A stretch of 64,000 nt of DNA from Ga0074139 sp964515195 (GTDB lineage: Bacteria; Bdellovibrionota; Bdellovibrionia; Bdellovibrionales; Bdellovibrionaceae), in contig CAZETK010000007.1 in assembly GCA_964515195.1 (NCBI GenBank), positions 1 to 64,000 on the forward strand, written 5' to 3'. The position numbers and the translations under genes were made by a program. How positions within the stretch are numbered: position 1 is the first letter of the stretch; the number at the start of each line of letters is the position of its first letter. Shown here one piece after another: positions 43,702 through 53,290 of the stretch. The notes beneath the pieces are model-generated. The model did not search any database. It saw nothing but the letters and a program-made list of their open reading frames with translations, and was not told the origin of the DNA.

Positions 43702-45366
43702 ATGGAAAAAAAATGGCTTAAAAACTATCCTAAAGGCGTCTCTCCCGAAATTAACTTGAATCAATATCAAAACCTGACCGAGGTCTTTGAGGAAGCTTGC
43801 CGAAGTAATGGCTCTCGCCCCGCTTTCACCAACATGGGTGTTGATATCAGCTTTGACGAACTTAATAAAAAAGCGACCTATTTTGCAGCTTTTTTGCAAA
43901 ATGAATTAAAACTGAAAAAGGGAGATCGTATCGCCATTCAAATGCCGAATGTATTACAATTTCCCATCGCTCTATTCGGAGCTTTTAAGGCAGGTCTGGT
44001 TGTTGTGAACACCAATCCCCTTTATACGGCTTCCGAAATGGAACATCAGTTTAAAGATTCAGGCGCCAAAGCCATTGTGATTTTGGCGAATTATGGCCAC
44101 CTTCTGGAAGAGATTATTTCCCGGACTCAAATCCAGTCTGTTATTGTGACGGAAATCGGAGATTTGTTCCCCTTTCCCAAAAACTTACTGGTGAACTCCG
44201 TTATCAAGTATGTCAAAAAAATGGTTCCTAACTTTAATCTTCCGCAGGCCTACAGGTTTAACCAGGTCCTTCATATCGGCGCGACTCAAAAATTGTCGCC
44301 GGTGACGACCCAACAATCTGACACCGCTTTTCTTCAATACACCGGTGGCACTACAGGCGTTGCCAAGGGTGCCGTTCTCACTCACGGAAATATTCTGGCG
44401 AACATGCTTCAAATTGTCGCCTGGATGGGCACCCGCTTGAAGAAAAATGATGAGGTTGTGATCACGGCTCTTCCCATGTACCACATCTTTTCCTTAACGG
44501 TAAACTGCCTAGCCTTCATGTGGTATGGAGCCCGGAACATCTTGATCACCAATCCACGGGATATAGGGGCCTTTATTAAGGATTTGAAACGATATCCGTT
44601 TACCGCCATCACGGGAGTTAACACTCTCTTTAACGGTTTAATGAATCATTCTCAATTTTCCACCGTTGATTTTTCTAAAACTAAAATCAGCGTGGCCGGA
44701 GCGATGGCTTTGCAAAAAGCTGTTTGTGAACGGTGGAAAGAACTCACCGGAACTCTCTTGGTGGAAGGGTATGGATTGACTGAAGCCTCACCTGTCGTTT
44801 GTTGTAATCCTATTGCCGGAGGCGATAAAGTCGGCACCATTGGGCTTCCCCTACCCAACACGGACATCAAATTATTAGACGAGGACAATCGTGACGTGAC
44901 AGAGACCGGTGAGCCAGGTGAACTTTGTGTAAAAGGTCCCCAAGTCATGCAGGGCTATTACAACCGTCCCGAAGAGACAGCTCAAGTCTTGTCACCAGAT
45001 GGATGGCTTCGAACCGGGGATATCGCCGTTCTGGATGAAGATGGATATGTCAAAATTGTCGACCGCAAAAAAGACATGATTTTAGTGTCAGGATTCAATG
45101 TTTATCCGAATGAGGTTGAAGATGCGATCGCTTCACATCCGGGCGTTCTGGAAGTCGCCGCCATTGGCGTCAAGGATGAAAAATCCGGAGAAGTCGTCAA
45201 AGCCTTCGTTGTGAAAAAAGATTCGGCGTTAACAGAAAAAGACGTGATTGAACACGCCCGCAAGAAGCTGACCAATTATAAAGTTCCCAAGTTTGTAGAG
45301 TTTAAAACTGAGCTGCCGAAGACTAATGTGGGTAAAATTCTAAGACGAGCTTTAAGGGACAGTTAG
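43702..45366 (+). CDS. fadD: Long-chain fatty acid-CoA ligase
   Basis: 554 residues from ATG 43702; an in-frame TTG at 43666 is a weaker option. An AMP-forming enzyme that activates fatty acids to acyl-CoA. Motifs: P-loop YTGGTTGVAKGAVLTHGN, GYGLTEASPVVCCNP, the linker GWLRTGDIAVLDEDGYVKI with DRKKDMILVSGFNVYPNE, and the C-terminal catalytic Lys in PKTNVGKILRR. The match to E. coli FadD is close throughout. It stands alone and ends at a strong terminator. Confidence 0.92.
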   Translation: MEKKWLKNYPKGVSPEINLNQYQNLTEVFEEACRSNGSRPAFTNMGVDISFDELNKKATYFAAFLQNELKLKKGDRIAIQMPNVLQFPIALFGAFKAGLVVVNTNPLYTASEMEHQFKDSGAKAIVILANYGHLLEEIISRTQIQSVIVTEIGDLFPFPKNLLVNSVIKYVKKMVPNFNLPQAYRFNQVLHIGATQKLSPVTTQQSDTAFLQYTGGTTGVAKGAVLTHGNILANMLQIVAWMGTRLKKNDEVVITALPMYHIFSLTVNCLAFMWYGARNILITNPRDIGAFIKDLKRYPFTAITGVNTLFNGLMNHSQFSTVDFSKTKISVAGAMALQKAVCERWKELTGTLLVEGYGLTEASPVVCCNPIAGGDKVGTIGLPLPNTDIKLLDEDNRDVTETGEPGELCVKGPQVMQGYYNRPEETAQVLSPDGWLRTGDIAVLDEDGYVKIVDRKKDMILVSGFNVYPNEVEDAIASHPGVLEVAAIGVKDEKSGEVVKAFVVKKDSALTEKDVIEHARKKLTNYKVPKFVEFKTELPKTNVGKILRRALRDS

Positions 45367-45407
45367 CTAAGAAAAGTGCGTTAAGAAACCATTAATAAAT
45401 GCAGCCT

Positions 45408-45444
45408 AAAAAAAGGGACAGTTGGTAAAACTGTCCCTTTTTTT
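45408..45444. terminator. Bidirectional Rho-independent terminator
   Basis: A7-GGGACAGTT (45408-45423) pairs with AACTGTCCC-T7 (45429-45444) around the loop GGTAA. The A and T runs make it work on both strands, serving fadD on the plus strand and the HiPIP gene on the minus strand, whose stop codons flank it. Confidence 0.93.
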
Positions 45445-45457
45445 AGATTTTAAATAA

Positions 45458-45862
45458 TTAAGCTTTTTTGTTCCATGAAGAGCACCAAGCTTTGGCTTTA
45501 ACAAGCTTCTGGGGGAAGATTGTGCAAGTTCCAACCTTACTGCCTTCCTTTTCACCGACTTCTTTATAAAAAGAACAGTTATTACAGAACTGATCCTCGA
45601 ATTTGACACCTTGTCGGTCAATTTTTAGCTTCGCATCTTTTAAATTAGCGTGATCTTCAACGTAATTTACAGCTTTTGCTGTTGGATTGTTAAGATCCTG
45701 AAGAGGGAAGCTTAGGGGACCCGAGCCTGCGCCCTTATCACTGCCCGGACGAGCGCCTCTCTTCGTTTGTGCAAGAGCTGTAGAAGGGAAAGTTTTTACT
45801 AGAGCGCCGACCGCGAGAGCTCCAGTCACCTGTGTGAAAAATGCACGACGAGATACTTTCAT
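45458..45862 (-). CDS. High-potential iron-sulfur protein (HiPIP), Tat-exported
   Basis: 134 residues. The N-terminus has a twin-arginine signal (KVSRRAFFTQVTGALAVGAL, cleavage near ALA-QTK). The mature domain has the four HiPIP cysteines binding a 4Fe-4S cluster: CNNCSFYK, then SKVGTCTIFP and AKAWCSSWNKK at the C-terminus. HiPIPs carry electrons in the periplasm between quinol-oxidising complexes and terminal reductases or oxidases. It is monocistronic. It could accept electrons from alternative complex III, but nothing in its neighbourhood shows it. Confidence 0.88.
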   Translation of the reverse strand: MKVSRRAFFTQVTGALAVGALVKTFPSTALAQTKRGARPGSDKGAGSGPLSFPLQDLNNPTAKAVNYVEDHANLKDAKLKIDRQGVKFEDQFCNNCSFYKEVGEKEGSKVGTCTIFPQKLVKAKAWCSSWNKKA

Positions 45863-46184
45863 GAAAGAACTCCTTTTTCTGTTTTTTAGTTTATCTTGAT
45901 CATTTTCATTATATTTTCAATTAGTTTTCAAACGATTTTTAACACCACAAGCCATGAGTCTAACTCGCTACCCCTCTCGTAATCCTCTGGGCTCTATCCT
46001 TCAGCTCCTTCTAGGGCCTTGGTGCAGGCAATTCATTTGTTATTATGGAGACTTATGACATTCAGTTATTATGTCACACGAACAAACCTCCTGGCTCTGC
46101 GGCCTCGACAAGTATCTTTGCTTGTTAAACCCAAGGGACAGTGTTGCTACCGACTTCCTTATTTAATCGCTACACTTAACGATT
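45863..46184. other. Intergenic region between HiPIP and selO genes
   Basis: 322 bases between divergent genes. A 70-codon open frame on the plus strand (from 46019) has no ribosome site and ends inside selO, so it is not called. The part next to the HiPIP start is A+T-rich with T runs and probably carries its promoter. No repeat or RNA gene was recognised. Confidence 0.4.
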
Positions 46185-47579
46185 GTGAAGTCGGCAGCTG
46201 TTTTTCTAACATTGGGTCCCGAATTCTATGACCGCGTTCAGGCTGCTCATTTTCCGAAGGCTATTCTGCGTTGGTGGAATGCGGAGGCCGCCCGAATCCT
46301 TGAGATGGAACACCTCACACAAATCGAAATTCAAAATCACTTTTGGTTCTTTAAGAGCTTTCGCAATAACATCCCCTACCCCCTGGCGCTTCGGTATCAT
46401 GGGCATCAATTTCGTCATTACAATCCCAATCTCGGGGACGGTCGTGGCTTTTTATTGGCGCAATTCCTGGGGCGAGACCGCAAGCTTTATGATCTCTCTA
46501 CCAAAGGATCTGGCACCACTCCCTACTCCCGCGGTGGTGATGGTCGCCTAACGCTCAAAGGTGCCATTCGCGAATTGCTGGCGACAGAGATGCTCGAATC
46601 CTTAGGAGTCAACACCAGCCAGACCCTTTGCATTTTTGAAACCGGTGAAACTTTGCACCGCTCTGACGAGCCCGACCCAGCTCGAGGCGCCGTTTTGACC
46701 CGGAAAGTTCATAGCTCGATTCGTTTCGGAACCTTTCAGCGACTCGCATATTACGATCTTCAAGATGAAATTCGAAAACTTACGGGCCACTGCCTCGATC
46801 ATTATTACCCCGAGATTAAAGTTGTGTCTGGCCAAAGTGAAGGAGCCCTGTTTTTTCGTGCCGTCATGAGACGAACAGCGAAACTGGCGGCCCAAATTTT
46901 AATTGCCGGCTTTGTCCATGGGGTTCTGAACACTGACAATATGAGCATTACCGGGGAGTTATTTGACTTCGGTCCGTTTCGCTTTTTGTCTCACTACAAT
47001 CCATTCTTTACGGCTGCGTATTTTGATGAAGCCGGTCTGTACAGCTTTGGACGTCAACCGGAAAGTTTCTATTGGGGACTTAAGCAATTGGGAGAGTCGT
47101 TAAAAGTCGGTTATCCTGAAATTTCGCCTGAAACCATTTTGCTTGATTATCCGAGTGAGTTTCAACAGCAACTCGTCACAACTTTCCTGGCCCGATTGAA
47201 CCTGACTCCGCAGTTTGATGAATCGGACCAAAATTTACTACAAAGTTATTTTCAAATGCTGGAAAGTGGCGACTATCTTTTTGAGCAGACTTTTTACGAT
47301 TTCTACAGCGGTCAGCAGCGCCAATGGTGGCGCTCCTCTGTGCAGAAGCCGCTATACCAGACTCCCCAAGCACAAAAATTCTTAGAGATCCTCTCTCAGT
47401 ACAAAGTGGCCCACGACAAGTGGGTTCTCCATCCATATTTTCAAAATCAAGAGCCCGAAACAGTCTTGATCCATGACATCGAAGCTCTTTGGCAAAAACT
47501 GACCTTGGTCGACGATTGGCAAGCTTTGCAATTTAAAATTGCAAGAATTCGGGAATTTCGCGGCGCATTTGCTGGGTGA
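46185..47579 (+). CDS. selO: SelO-family pseudokinase (protein AMPylase)
   Basis: 464 residues from GTG 46185, the only in-frame start after a stop at 46164; no ribosome site is clear. SelO proteins transfer AMP to protein hydroxyl groups under redox control. Conserved blocks: ALRYHGHQFRHYNPNLGDGR, KGSGTTPYSRGGDGRLTLKG, and GVLNTDNMSITGELFDFGPF with the metal-binding Asn and Asp. It is slightly shorter at the N-terminus than E. coli YdiU and ends before a C-terminal Cys/Sec motif, which is absent here. Confidence 0.85.
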   Translation: MKSAAVFLTLGPEFYDRVQAAHFPKAILRWWNAEAARILEMEHLTQIEIQNHFWFFKSFRNNIPYPLALRYHGHQFRHYNPNLGDGRGFLLAQFLGRDRKLYDLSTKGSGTTPYSRGGDGRLTLKGAIRELLATEMLESLGVNTSQTLCIFETGETLHRSDEPDPARGAVLTRKVHSSIRFGTFQRLAYYDLQDEIRKLTGHCLDHYYPEIKVVSGQSEGALFFRAVMRRTAKLAAQILIAGFVHGVLNTDNMSITGELFDFGPFRFLSHYNPFFTAAYFDEAGLYSFGRQPESFYWGLKQLGESLKVGYPEISPETILLDYPSEFQQQLVTTFLARLNLTPQFDESDQNLLQSYFQMLESGDYLFEQTFYDFYSGQQRQWWRSSVQKPLYQTPQAQKFLEILSQYKVAHDKWVLHPYFQNQEPETVLIHDIEALWQKLTLVDDWQALQFKIARIREFRGAFAG

Positions 47580-47733
47580 TTGTGCTCACTCTCTCATCAG
47601 TGCGGCCTATTGAAACGACACACCAGAAACCATTTTTTAGGATTCTGTTGCGACGCTAAGCTCAATGATGACAGCTTCCAGAGTGCCTGATGATACTTGT
47701 TCTCGAGCTTCAAACCTTCTGGAGGGATTGCCT

Positions 47734-48579
47734 TTGAAAGCCCGAATTCTGAACCTTCTATTCTTATGTAGCACATTCTTTTTCGGACTCATTTTAATCC
47801 CAACTGTAGCCTCAGCGCAGTTTGCAGACGAAGAGGCCTATGAGGCCGAACAAATGAATTATAGCTGGGATGGCTGGATGCCCTTCCAAAGTTCACTGTC
47901 CCCTCGCCGTGACATCCGATTGCTAAACTGGAACCTTTCCAACGCAAACCCTCCTGCCCCCATAGAAGATTATAATCGCCAACGACACTTTGGCGGATGG
48001 CTCAGCTTCCGGGATGATCAAAGCTGTTTGGACGTGCGCAATCGAGTTTTAGTGCGGGATTCCCACGAACGAGTCCAATTAAAAGATAGCAATCCTTGTA
48101 AAATTCAGTCTGGATTATGGTACGACCCTTATTCAGACGAATATTTCGAAAGCCCCCAAAAGGTGGACATTGATCACATGGTTCCATTGAAGGACGCCTA
48201 TATCAATGGTGCATGGAAATGGACTTCGCAACAGCGCTGTCTTTATGCCAATTATATGGGTTTTCGTGACCACCTGAAGGCCGTTAGCAAATATCAAAAT
48301 GTTGCCAAATCTGACAAAGATCCTAGTCGGTACATTCCTCCCCATGAACAGTATCGCTGTGAATATCTTAAGAAGTGGCTCACAATCAAATTGATTTGGA
48401 AGTTAAGTCTGCACGTAGAGGAAGCCCGGTCAATCCAACAACGAGTTCAAAGAGAAGGCTGCGATCCGAAAGACTTTGTCCTGACCACAAATGAGCTCAA
48501 TGAACAACGCCGCAAGATTCAAGAGCTTCTGCCAATCTGTGCCTTTCGAAGCTCCCAAGACTTTATCGACTTCAATTGA
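47734..48579 (+). CDS. Exported HNH-type endonuclease (DUF1524-like)
   Basis: 281 residues if started at TTG 47734, which follows GGAGGGA by six bases and begins exactly at a signal peptide (LKARILNLLFLCSTFFFGLI, cleavage near ASA-QFA). Earlier in-frame ATGs at 47665 lack a site and would spoil the signal. The nuclease core is KVDIDHMVPLKDAYINGAWK, then AVSKYQNVAKSDKDPSRYIP, with the His-Asn-His metal finger. Similar small secreted nucleases degrade DNA outside the cell. It ends three bases before the convergent helicase gene. Confidence 0.75.
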   Translation: MKARILNLLFLCSTFFFGLILIPTVASAQFADEEAYEAEQMNYSWDGWMPFQSSLSPRRDIRLLNWNLSNANPPAPIEDYNRQRHFGGWLSFRDDQSCLDVRNRVLVRDSHERVQLKDSNPCKIQSGLWYDPYSDEYFESPQKVDIDHMVPLKDAYINGAWKWTSQQRCLYANYMGFRDHLKAVSKYQNVAKSDKDPSRYIPPHEQYRCEYLKKWLTIKLIWKLSLHVEEARSIQQRVQREGCDPKDFVLTTNELNEQRRKIQELLPICAFRSSQDFIDFN

Positions 48580-48582
48580 GGT

Positions 48583-51500
48583 TTAAACTCCCAAAAGCAT
48601 ATCAAAATCGGATTTACTCAGATAATTAGACCCGCTGGACAGTTCATCCTCGTTTTCGACCGTGGTGAAAAGGCTGTTGAACTTTCGCTCTTTCCGGCTT
48701 TTGAGAACTTCAATTTTTTCTTCCAATGACTCATGCATAATATATCGAAAGACCTGCACAGCGCGGGTTTGTCCCAGTCGGTGAACCCGATCTGTGGCTT
48801 GATTTTCAACCGAGGGATTCCACCAAGGTTCCAGGTGAAAAACGTAACTGGCCTTTGTCAGGTTTAAGCCGACTCCGCCTGTTTTAAGAGTCATCAACAA
48901 CACAGCGCCACCGCCATGACTTTGAAAATCAGCTAGTATTTTTTGCCGCTGTTTGGTGGATATCCCACCATGAAGAACGAACACTGAAATATTATTTTGC
49001 CGTAGAACTTCTTCCGTGTGCTGCAAAGTCTGCAAAAACTGAGTGAAGACCAGGGCACTTTCCCCCGACTCGACGATTTCGCGCAGTGACTCCACCAAGG
49101 TTTCAATCTTGGGTGGCACACGATTGTAGTGCACATTCGGCAAGGCTCCAGGATCAGAACAAACTTGGCGTAGCCTTAACAAGGCTGTCAGCATTTGCAG
49201 TTGAACTCGCGCCTCCCCTTGCACCTCCATACTTTCTTGCACACGGCGGTTATAAGAAAGAGCAATATCACGATAAATTTCTTTTTGTTTTTCTTCAAAC
49301 GCTATACTGATCTTGGTTTCTTGCTTTTCAGGCAGTTGATCCAAGATTTCTTTTTTAGTCCGTCGAAGCATCAAGGGTCGAATCTTAAGCTTCAAGTTTT
49401 GCATCTCCTCTTTCATCACCATCTCAGAATTGACGAAAGTTCGACGGAAATCGTCGATTTTCCCAAGACTACCAGGGACCAACAGATCAACCAGGGAGTA
49501 AAACTCCCCGTAATGGTTTTCCATCGGAGTTCCGGTCAGGCAAATTTTGAAATTTGCATTCAAAGATCTGGCGGCGCTGGTTCTTTTTGTGGTTATATTT
49601 TTAAGATTTTGGGCCTCGTCAAATATTAAAATGTTCCATTTATATTGGGCCAAAAACTCTTCGTGTTCCAGCATCAACCCATAGGTGGTGATAAAAACCC
49701 GCTGCTGACTCGCGTTTTCCATTTGCTGAGATACCCGCTCTATTTCGCGACTATTGAAAATGGTTATGGGAAGCTCTGGCGTGAACTTGTCGACTTCTGA
49801 TTGCCAATTGTAAACCAATGAAGAAGGCACAACGATCAGTACATGTCCCATTTCTTCGCACGATCTCAGATAATCTAAAAACGCCAAGGCTTGCAGAGTC
49901 TTTCCCAAACCCATATCGTCAGCCAACAGCCCACCCAGACGCAATTGATACAAGTCTTGTAACCATTGCACGCCAACGGCCTGATAGGGTTTCAACTTGG
50001 CCCGTGTCGTCGGGGACAGTTCAAGGCTGCGGGATTGCGTTCCTAATGAGTCGTAAAATGCGCAAAGTTGCTTCCAGGCCTCGTCACCACGAATCCCAAT
50101 TCCCGAAGCTCTTAGGGTTAATAACTCTAAGGTCTGATTGCGCGGAAGTTTATAGACTTTATCTCGATTTTTTTTCTTTGAAGGATCAAGTTTTCCACCC
50201 TGAAGCTTTTCCCAGAAACTTTCAAGACGCTTTAATGACGGCAACTGCTTCTGGGGCACTAAATAAAGTTTACCATCATACTCAATGACGCCCCCCTTTC
50301 CCAAGCTCAAGAATTTATCCGCCTCAACCTCTTGCCCTCGCAAAAAGAATTTGGGATTCAGCTCGAACCAGTTAAAAGCTCGCGGAGCATCATCCGCTTG
50401 AAGAATAAAATCCACATAAAATTCGTCTTCATTTAGTTCTTCAAGAGGCTGATCGTTTACAAAAATTCGATATCCATAAGAAATAAGAGGTTGCAACATC
50501 TCTAAAGAATTCATAAGCCCTGGCACACCCCATGGGAAAATGAAACGGGCGGTGGTGAGAGCCAAATCGGTGGTCGTATCGGCTTTAGAGATCTTAGATA
50601 AAAATGAAGTTCGAGATTTTCGAAAACACTCTCCAGCCGTCGCCAAGGCCATGGTTTTCAACAGTTCAAAGATAACGCGAAACTCGCGCTCGACCACACC
50701 TTCAAGGATGACTTCTCCCTCGGGTGAATAAAAGGACTCTTGTGTTTTAAGGGTTTTAAGGGTCACTTTCGTGAACTCTTCAAAGCAAGCCAGCACGGAT
50801 TGAGAGCAAAGATCCTCGAGTTTCATCTCACGCACAAACATCGAGTTGTTTCCGGCTGTTAATAACTGATGAATTTTAGTATGCAGGGATTTAAATATAT
50901 TCTCTTTTCTTACAGAGCGTCCATCAATCAACTGACCCGTGAAATGGGTTGAAAGGGTCTCAAAAAACACGTATTGCAAAATTCCCAAGTGTTTTAGCAG
51001 TCGCAAATCCCAATCTCGTTTTGATCCTATGCGGGCCGCCATTTCTTTAGGCTCTGATCTCAATAGAAACGGCAATCCCTGGGAAAGAGTTTGTAAAAAC
51101 AGAGCCGATTTGGACGTGAACCCCGCCCGCTCAAGCGGCTTCATACCAGGCACTCGCGCTGTATGCTGAAGGTAAAATTCGCCCGATTCGTCCATGCGAA
51201 TTTCCGTTTGGCTTTGACCAGCTTCCAAAACTCGTGTCTGTCCTTCTAGTTTTACTGGAATTCGCCGTGAGCGGAGATGCTTTAGCATGATCTTAGACGA
51301 GAGTTCACCTTGAATCTCAAACTGTAAATTAGAGTTTCGAGTTAACCAAACCTCAGGAGCCACCTCGGCCAGCTCCTCTTGCAGAAGGCTGACTTCATGT
51401 TTCCACGCGTAAACAATAAGAGTTCCCGATTCCGGCTCAAGCGCGAAGGACGGAAATAAAAACAACTCACGATTTCGAAAGCTGACCAGTTTAAACAAGG

Positions 51501-52143
51501 AATGCAGCTGTTTCTCTTTTTCGAAAAACTCCACTCGCCAATCCAACTCTTGGGAGGGATCGAATTCGATAGATGTAAGAGATAAGGCTCGACCTGGTCT
51601 CTTACGAGACTGCAAGTAGAGGGCTACCTTCTTTTGGCTATGGGCTGAGGCCACCTGTGCGACCAAGGCCTGCATAACCTCTTCAACTCGCTGAAGGGTT
51701 GGGCTGCCCCATTCCTTTTCTGAATTCTGTAATAAAGGCCACTTGGAAAATACAGGAGATTCCACCTTGCCATTAGGAAGCAGATCGCTCGGAACTTTTC
51801 TTTGCAATGGGTGTCGCAGAATTTCGCGGGCACTGATTTGCATTCCGTTGCTAAAGTTGTAGCGAATCGTATCCGCCATTAAATCTTGGCGCTCGAGTTC
51901 TGAAATTGAAGATTGGGTATAAGCTTTAATCTTACGATTGAAAATTTCAGGCAAATCCCACAGCCGAAGCGATAGTTTTTCTTCTTGGTCCGTAACTTCG
52001 TGAGGTTTATATTTCGAAAGATTTTCCTTGAGAAGTTCTTCTATTCCGAGCCCCTGAAAGAGGTTGTCTTCGCTCACCATCAGACTTAGAGAATCCAAAG
52101 TTATGCCTTCCCATTGAGAAACCCTAGTATTATCGATGGACAT
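48583..52143 (-). CDS. SNF2-family helicase-like ATPase
   Basis: 1186 residues. The C-terminal ~480 residues are the SNF2 motor: LADDMGLGKTLQALAFLDYL (motif I), FDEAQNLKN (II), CLTGTPMENHYGEF (III), then VFVLHGGISTKQRQ, KTGGVGLNLTKASYVFHLEP and ATDRVHRLGQTRAVQVFRYI (IV-VI). The N-terminal ~700 residues are a long poorly conserved region typical of bacterial HepA-like SNF2 proteins, with no SWIM zinc motif seen. Such proteins remodel protein-DNA complexes or RNA polymerase. The promoter region upstream carries repeated motifs. Confidence 0.9.
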   Translation of the reverse strand: MSIDNTRVSQWEGITLDSLSLMVSEDNLFQGLGIEELLKENLSKYKPHEVTDQEEKLSLRLWDLPEIFNRKIKAYTQSSISELERQDLMADTIRYNFSNGMQISAREILRHPLQRKVPSDLLPNGKVESPVFSKWPLLQNSEKEWGSPTLQRVEEVMQALVAQVASAHSQKKVALYLQSRKRPGRALSLTSIEFDPSQELDWRVEFFEKEKQLHSLFKLVSFRNRELFLFPSFALEPESGTLIVYAWKHEVSLLQEELAEVAPEVWLTRNSNLQFEIQGELSSKIMLKHLRSRRIPVKLEGQTRVLEAGQSQTEIRMDESGEFYLQHTARVPGMKPLERAGFTSKSALFLQTLSQGLPFLLRSEPKEMAARIGSKRDWDLRLLKHLGILQYVFFETLSTHFTGQLIDGRSVRKENIFKSLHTKIHQLLTAGNNSMFVREMKLEDLCSQSVLACFEEFTKVTLKTLKTQESFYSPEGEVILEGVVEREFRVIFELLKTMALATAGECFRKSRTSFLSKISKADTTTDLALTTARFIFPWGVPGLMNSLEMLQPLISYGYRIFVNDQPLEELNEDEFYVDFILQADDAPRAFNWFELNPKFFLRGQEVEADKFLSLGKGGVIEYDGKLYLVPQKQLPSLKRLESFWEKLQGGKLDPSKKKNRDKVYKLPRNQTLELLTLRASGIGIRGDEAWKQLCAFYDSLGTQSRSLELSPTTRAKLKPYQAVGVQWLQDLYQLRLGGLLADDMGLGKTLQALAFLDYLRSCEEMGHVLIVVPSSLVYNWQSEVDKFTPELPITIFNSREIERVSQQMENASQQRVFITTYGLMLEHEEFLAQYKWNILIFDEAQNLKNITTKRTSAARSLNANFKICLTGTPMENHYGEFYSLVDLLVPGSLGKIDDFRRTFVNSEMVMKEEMQNLKLKIRPLMLRRTKKEILDQLPEKQETKISIAFEEKQKEIYRDIALSYNRRVQESMEVQGEARVQLQMLTALLRLRQVCSDPGALPNVHYNRVPPKIETLVESLREIVESGESALVFTQFLQTLQHTEEVLRQNNISVFVLHGGISTKQRQKILADFQSHGGGAVLLMTLKTGGVGLNLTKASYVFHLEPWWNPSVENQATDRVHRLGQTRAVQVFRYIMHESLEEKIEVLKSRKERKFNSLFTTVENEDELSSGSNYLSKSDFDMLLGV

Positions 52144-52163
52144 CCGTTACATGACCCTTTCTA

Positions 52164-52343
52164 TTTCAATTCAAAATAAAACCGATTAGGCAGAATGCAT
52201 CATGTTTTGCTTTTTGTCACTATTTGAAAAGCCTTTAGGGATTTTTGACTCATTCCTTAAGTTTGAATTTCAATTCAAAGCTGCCTAATTGGGCACGTCC
52301 TTTGCTTCATATTGTTGAAATAGGTTCATAATTTGAATTGAGA
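52164..52343. promoter_or_regulatory. Cluster of TCAATTCAAA motifs and a 9-bp inverted repeat in a divergent promoter
   Basis: TTTCAATTCAAA occurs at 52164-52175 and again at 52268-52279. The second copy is the right half of a perfect palindrome TTTGAATT-TC-AATTCAAA (52262-52279). The same motif appears inverted at 52332-52341 (TTTGAATTGA). Separately, ATTAGGCAG (52185-52193) is mirrored by CTGCCTAAT (52281-52289). The region lies between the SNF2 gene (minus) and a 67-residue gene (plus). These look like binding sites for one or two regulators. Confidence 0.5.
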
Positions 52344-52403
52344 CTTAATCACCAGGGAATTCTGGGGCCGACAAAAAGGCGGTGTTTCAGGAGGGAATCG
52401 GTC

Positions 52404-52607
52404 ATGGCCACTTTAATAAATACAAATCACACCGATATTTCACAAAGTTCCACGGTTCACATGGAAGGATTTCACTTCGAAGTGCGCAATCCCAACTTCC
52501 AAAATAGCGGGAGGAAAATTCCGAAAATTCAGCCAGTTATTCACGAAACCAAGGACCACAAAACAATTGAGGTAGGACCACTCCCAGGAGAAGAGTTCGC
52601 ACCCTAG
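52404..52607 (+). CDS. Small hypothetical protein (67 residues)
   Basis: ATG 52404 is well placed after AGGAGGGAATCGGTC. The product MATLINTNHTDISQSSTVHM continues to an end of EVGPLPGEEFAP with no signal peptide, helix or known motif; it looks hydrophilic and possibly disordered. It is transcribed away from the SNF2 gene from the motif-rich promoter region, and its stop overlaps the end of the convergent next gene by four bases. The strong ribosome site is the main reason to call it. Confidence 0.55.
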   Translation: MATLINTNHTDISQSSTVHMEGFHFEVRNPNFQNSGRKIPKIQPVIHETKDHKTIEVGPLPGEEFAP

Positions 52608-53173
52608 GGTTCTTCATTTTCAGGAGCTGTATAAAACTCCTTTTCCTCTTGCATAAGTTGACGTGCGGAAACCCCATTCTGAAGGACGTCATCCACAACC
52701 CAACGATCATCCTCAAGTTTCATGAGATAGCGGAACTTTCGTTTAGAGTACTCGGTATTACGTTTAGCGCTGGGTTGGATGTCGATTTCGACATCCACGA
52801 TAGTAGGACTAGGACTGCTGATTTTGAAATTTGAATTCGCGAAATTCAATGCTGGATCTACTTCTTGGATATTTAAATAAACAAAGCCGTCGGATGCCCA
52901 CCCGCATACATCTTCTTTTGCCTTTTCCTGACAAAGCTGATTATTTTGTTCAATCATATGCTGAAAGGATTCAGAGAAAGGCAGGTGCATACTTAACTTT
53001 CCTTGATTATCGGCCGCCAAATATTGGCGATAGAAATTTTCAATTAGTTCGATACTTGTCGTACCCGCCGGAATTTTGGGCTCTTCACCCATCTTTTGAG
53101 GATAATATAGAAGAAGTGCCGCCAACACAGCCACCAATCCAATTACAATAAGGACTTTCGGTGATTTCATCAT
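52604..53173 (-). CDS. Membrane-anchored protein of unknown function
   Basis: 189 residues starting MMKSPK, with one N-terminal helix (VLIVIGLVAVLAALLLYYPQ) that likely anchors it in the inner membrane with the rest in the periplasm. The outer part (SIELIENFYRQYLAADNQGK, then VDVEIDIQPSAKRNTEYSKR and KLEDDRWVVDDVLQNG) has the helix-then-sheet pattern of NTF2-like or DUF3828-type domains. That fold call is tentative. No operon partner. Confidence 0.55.
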   Translation of the reverse strand: MMKSPKVLIVIGLVAVLAALLLYYPQKMGEEPKIPAGTTSIELIENFYRQYLAADNQGKLSMHLPFSESFQHMIEQNNQLCQEKAKEDVCGWASDGFVYLNIQEVDPALNFANSNFKISSPSPTIVDVEIDIQPSAKRNTEYSKRKFRYLMKLEDDRWVVDDVLQNGVSARQLMQEEKEFYTAPENEEP

Positions 53174-53290
53174 TCAATTATGACTTTAAAGCATCCATTT
53201 TCCAAGTCCGTTAACGCCCATCAGAGCTTCATAACCTTCAGGTGGAGGGTTGCGGATAGGTGGATCTGTAGCTCGATAAAGGGCTGGGAA

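Noticed and set aside
46019..46231. 70-codon frame upstream of selO
   Set aside because: Different frame from selO, no ribosome site and no recognisable protein; its end is explained by selO coding.
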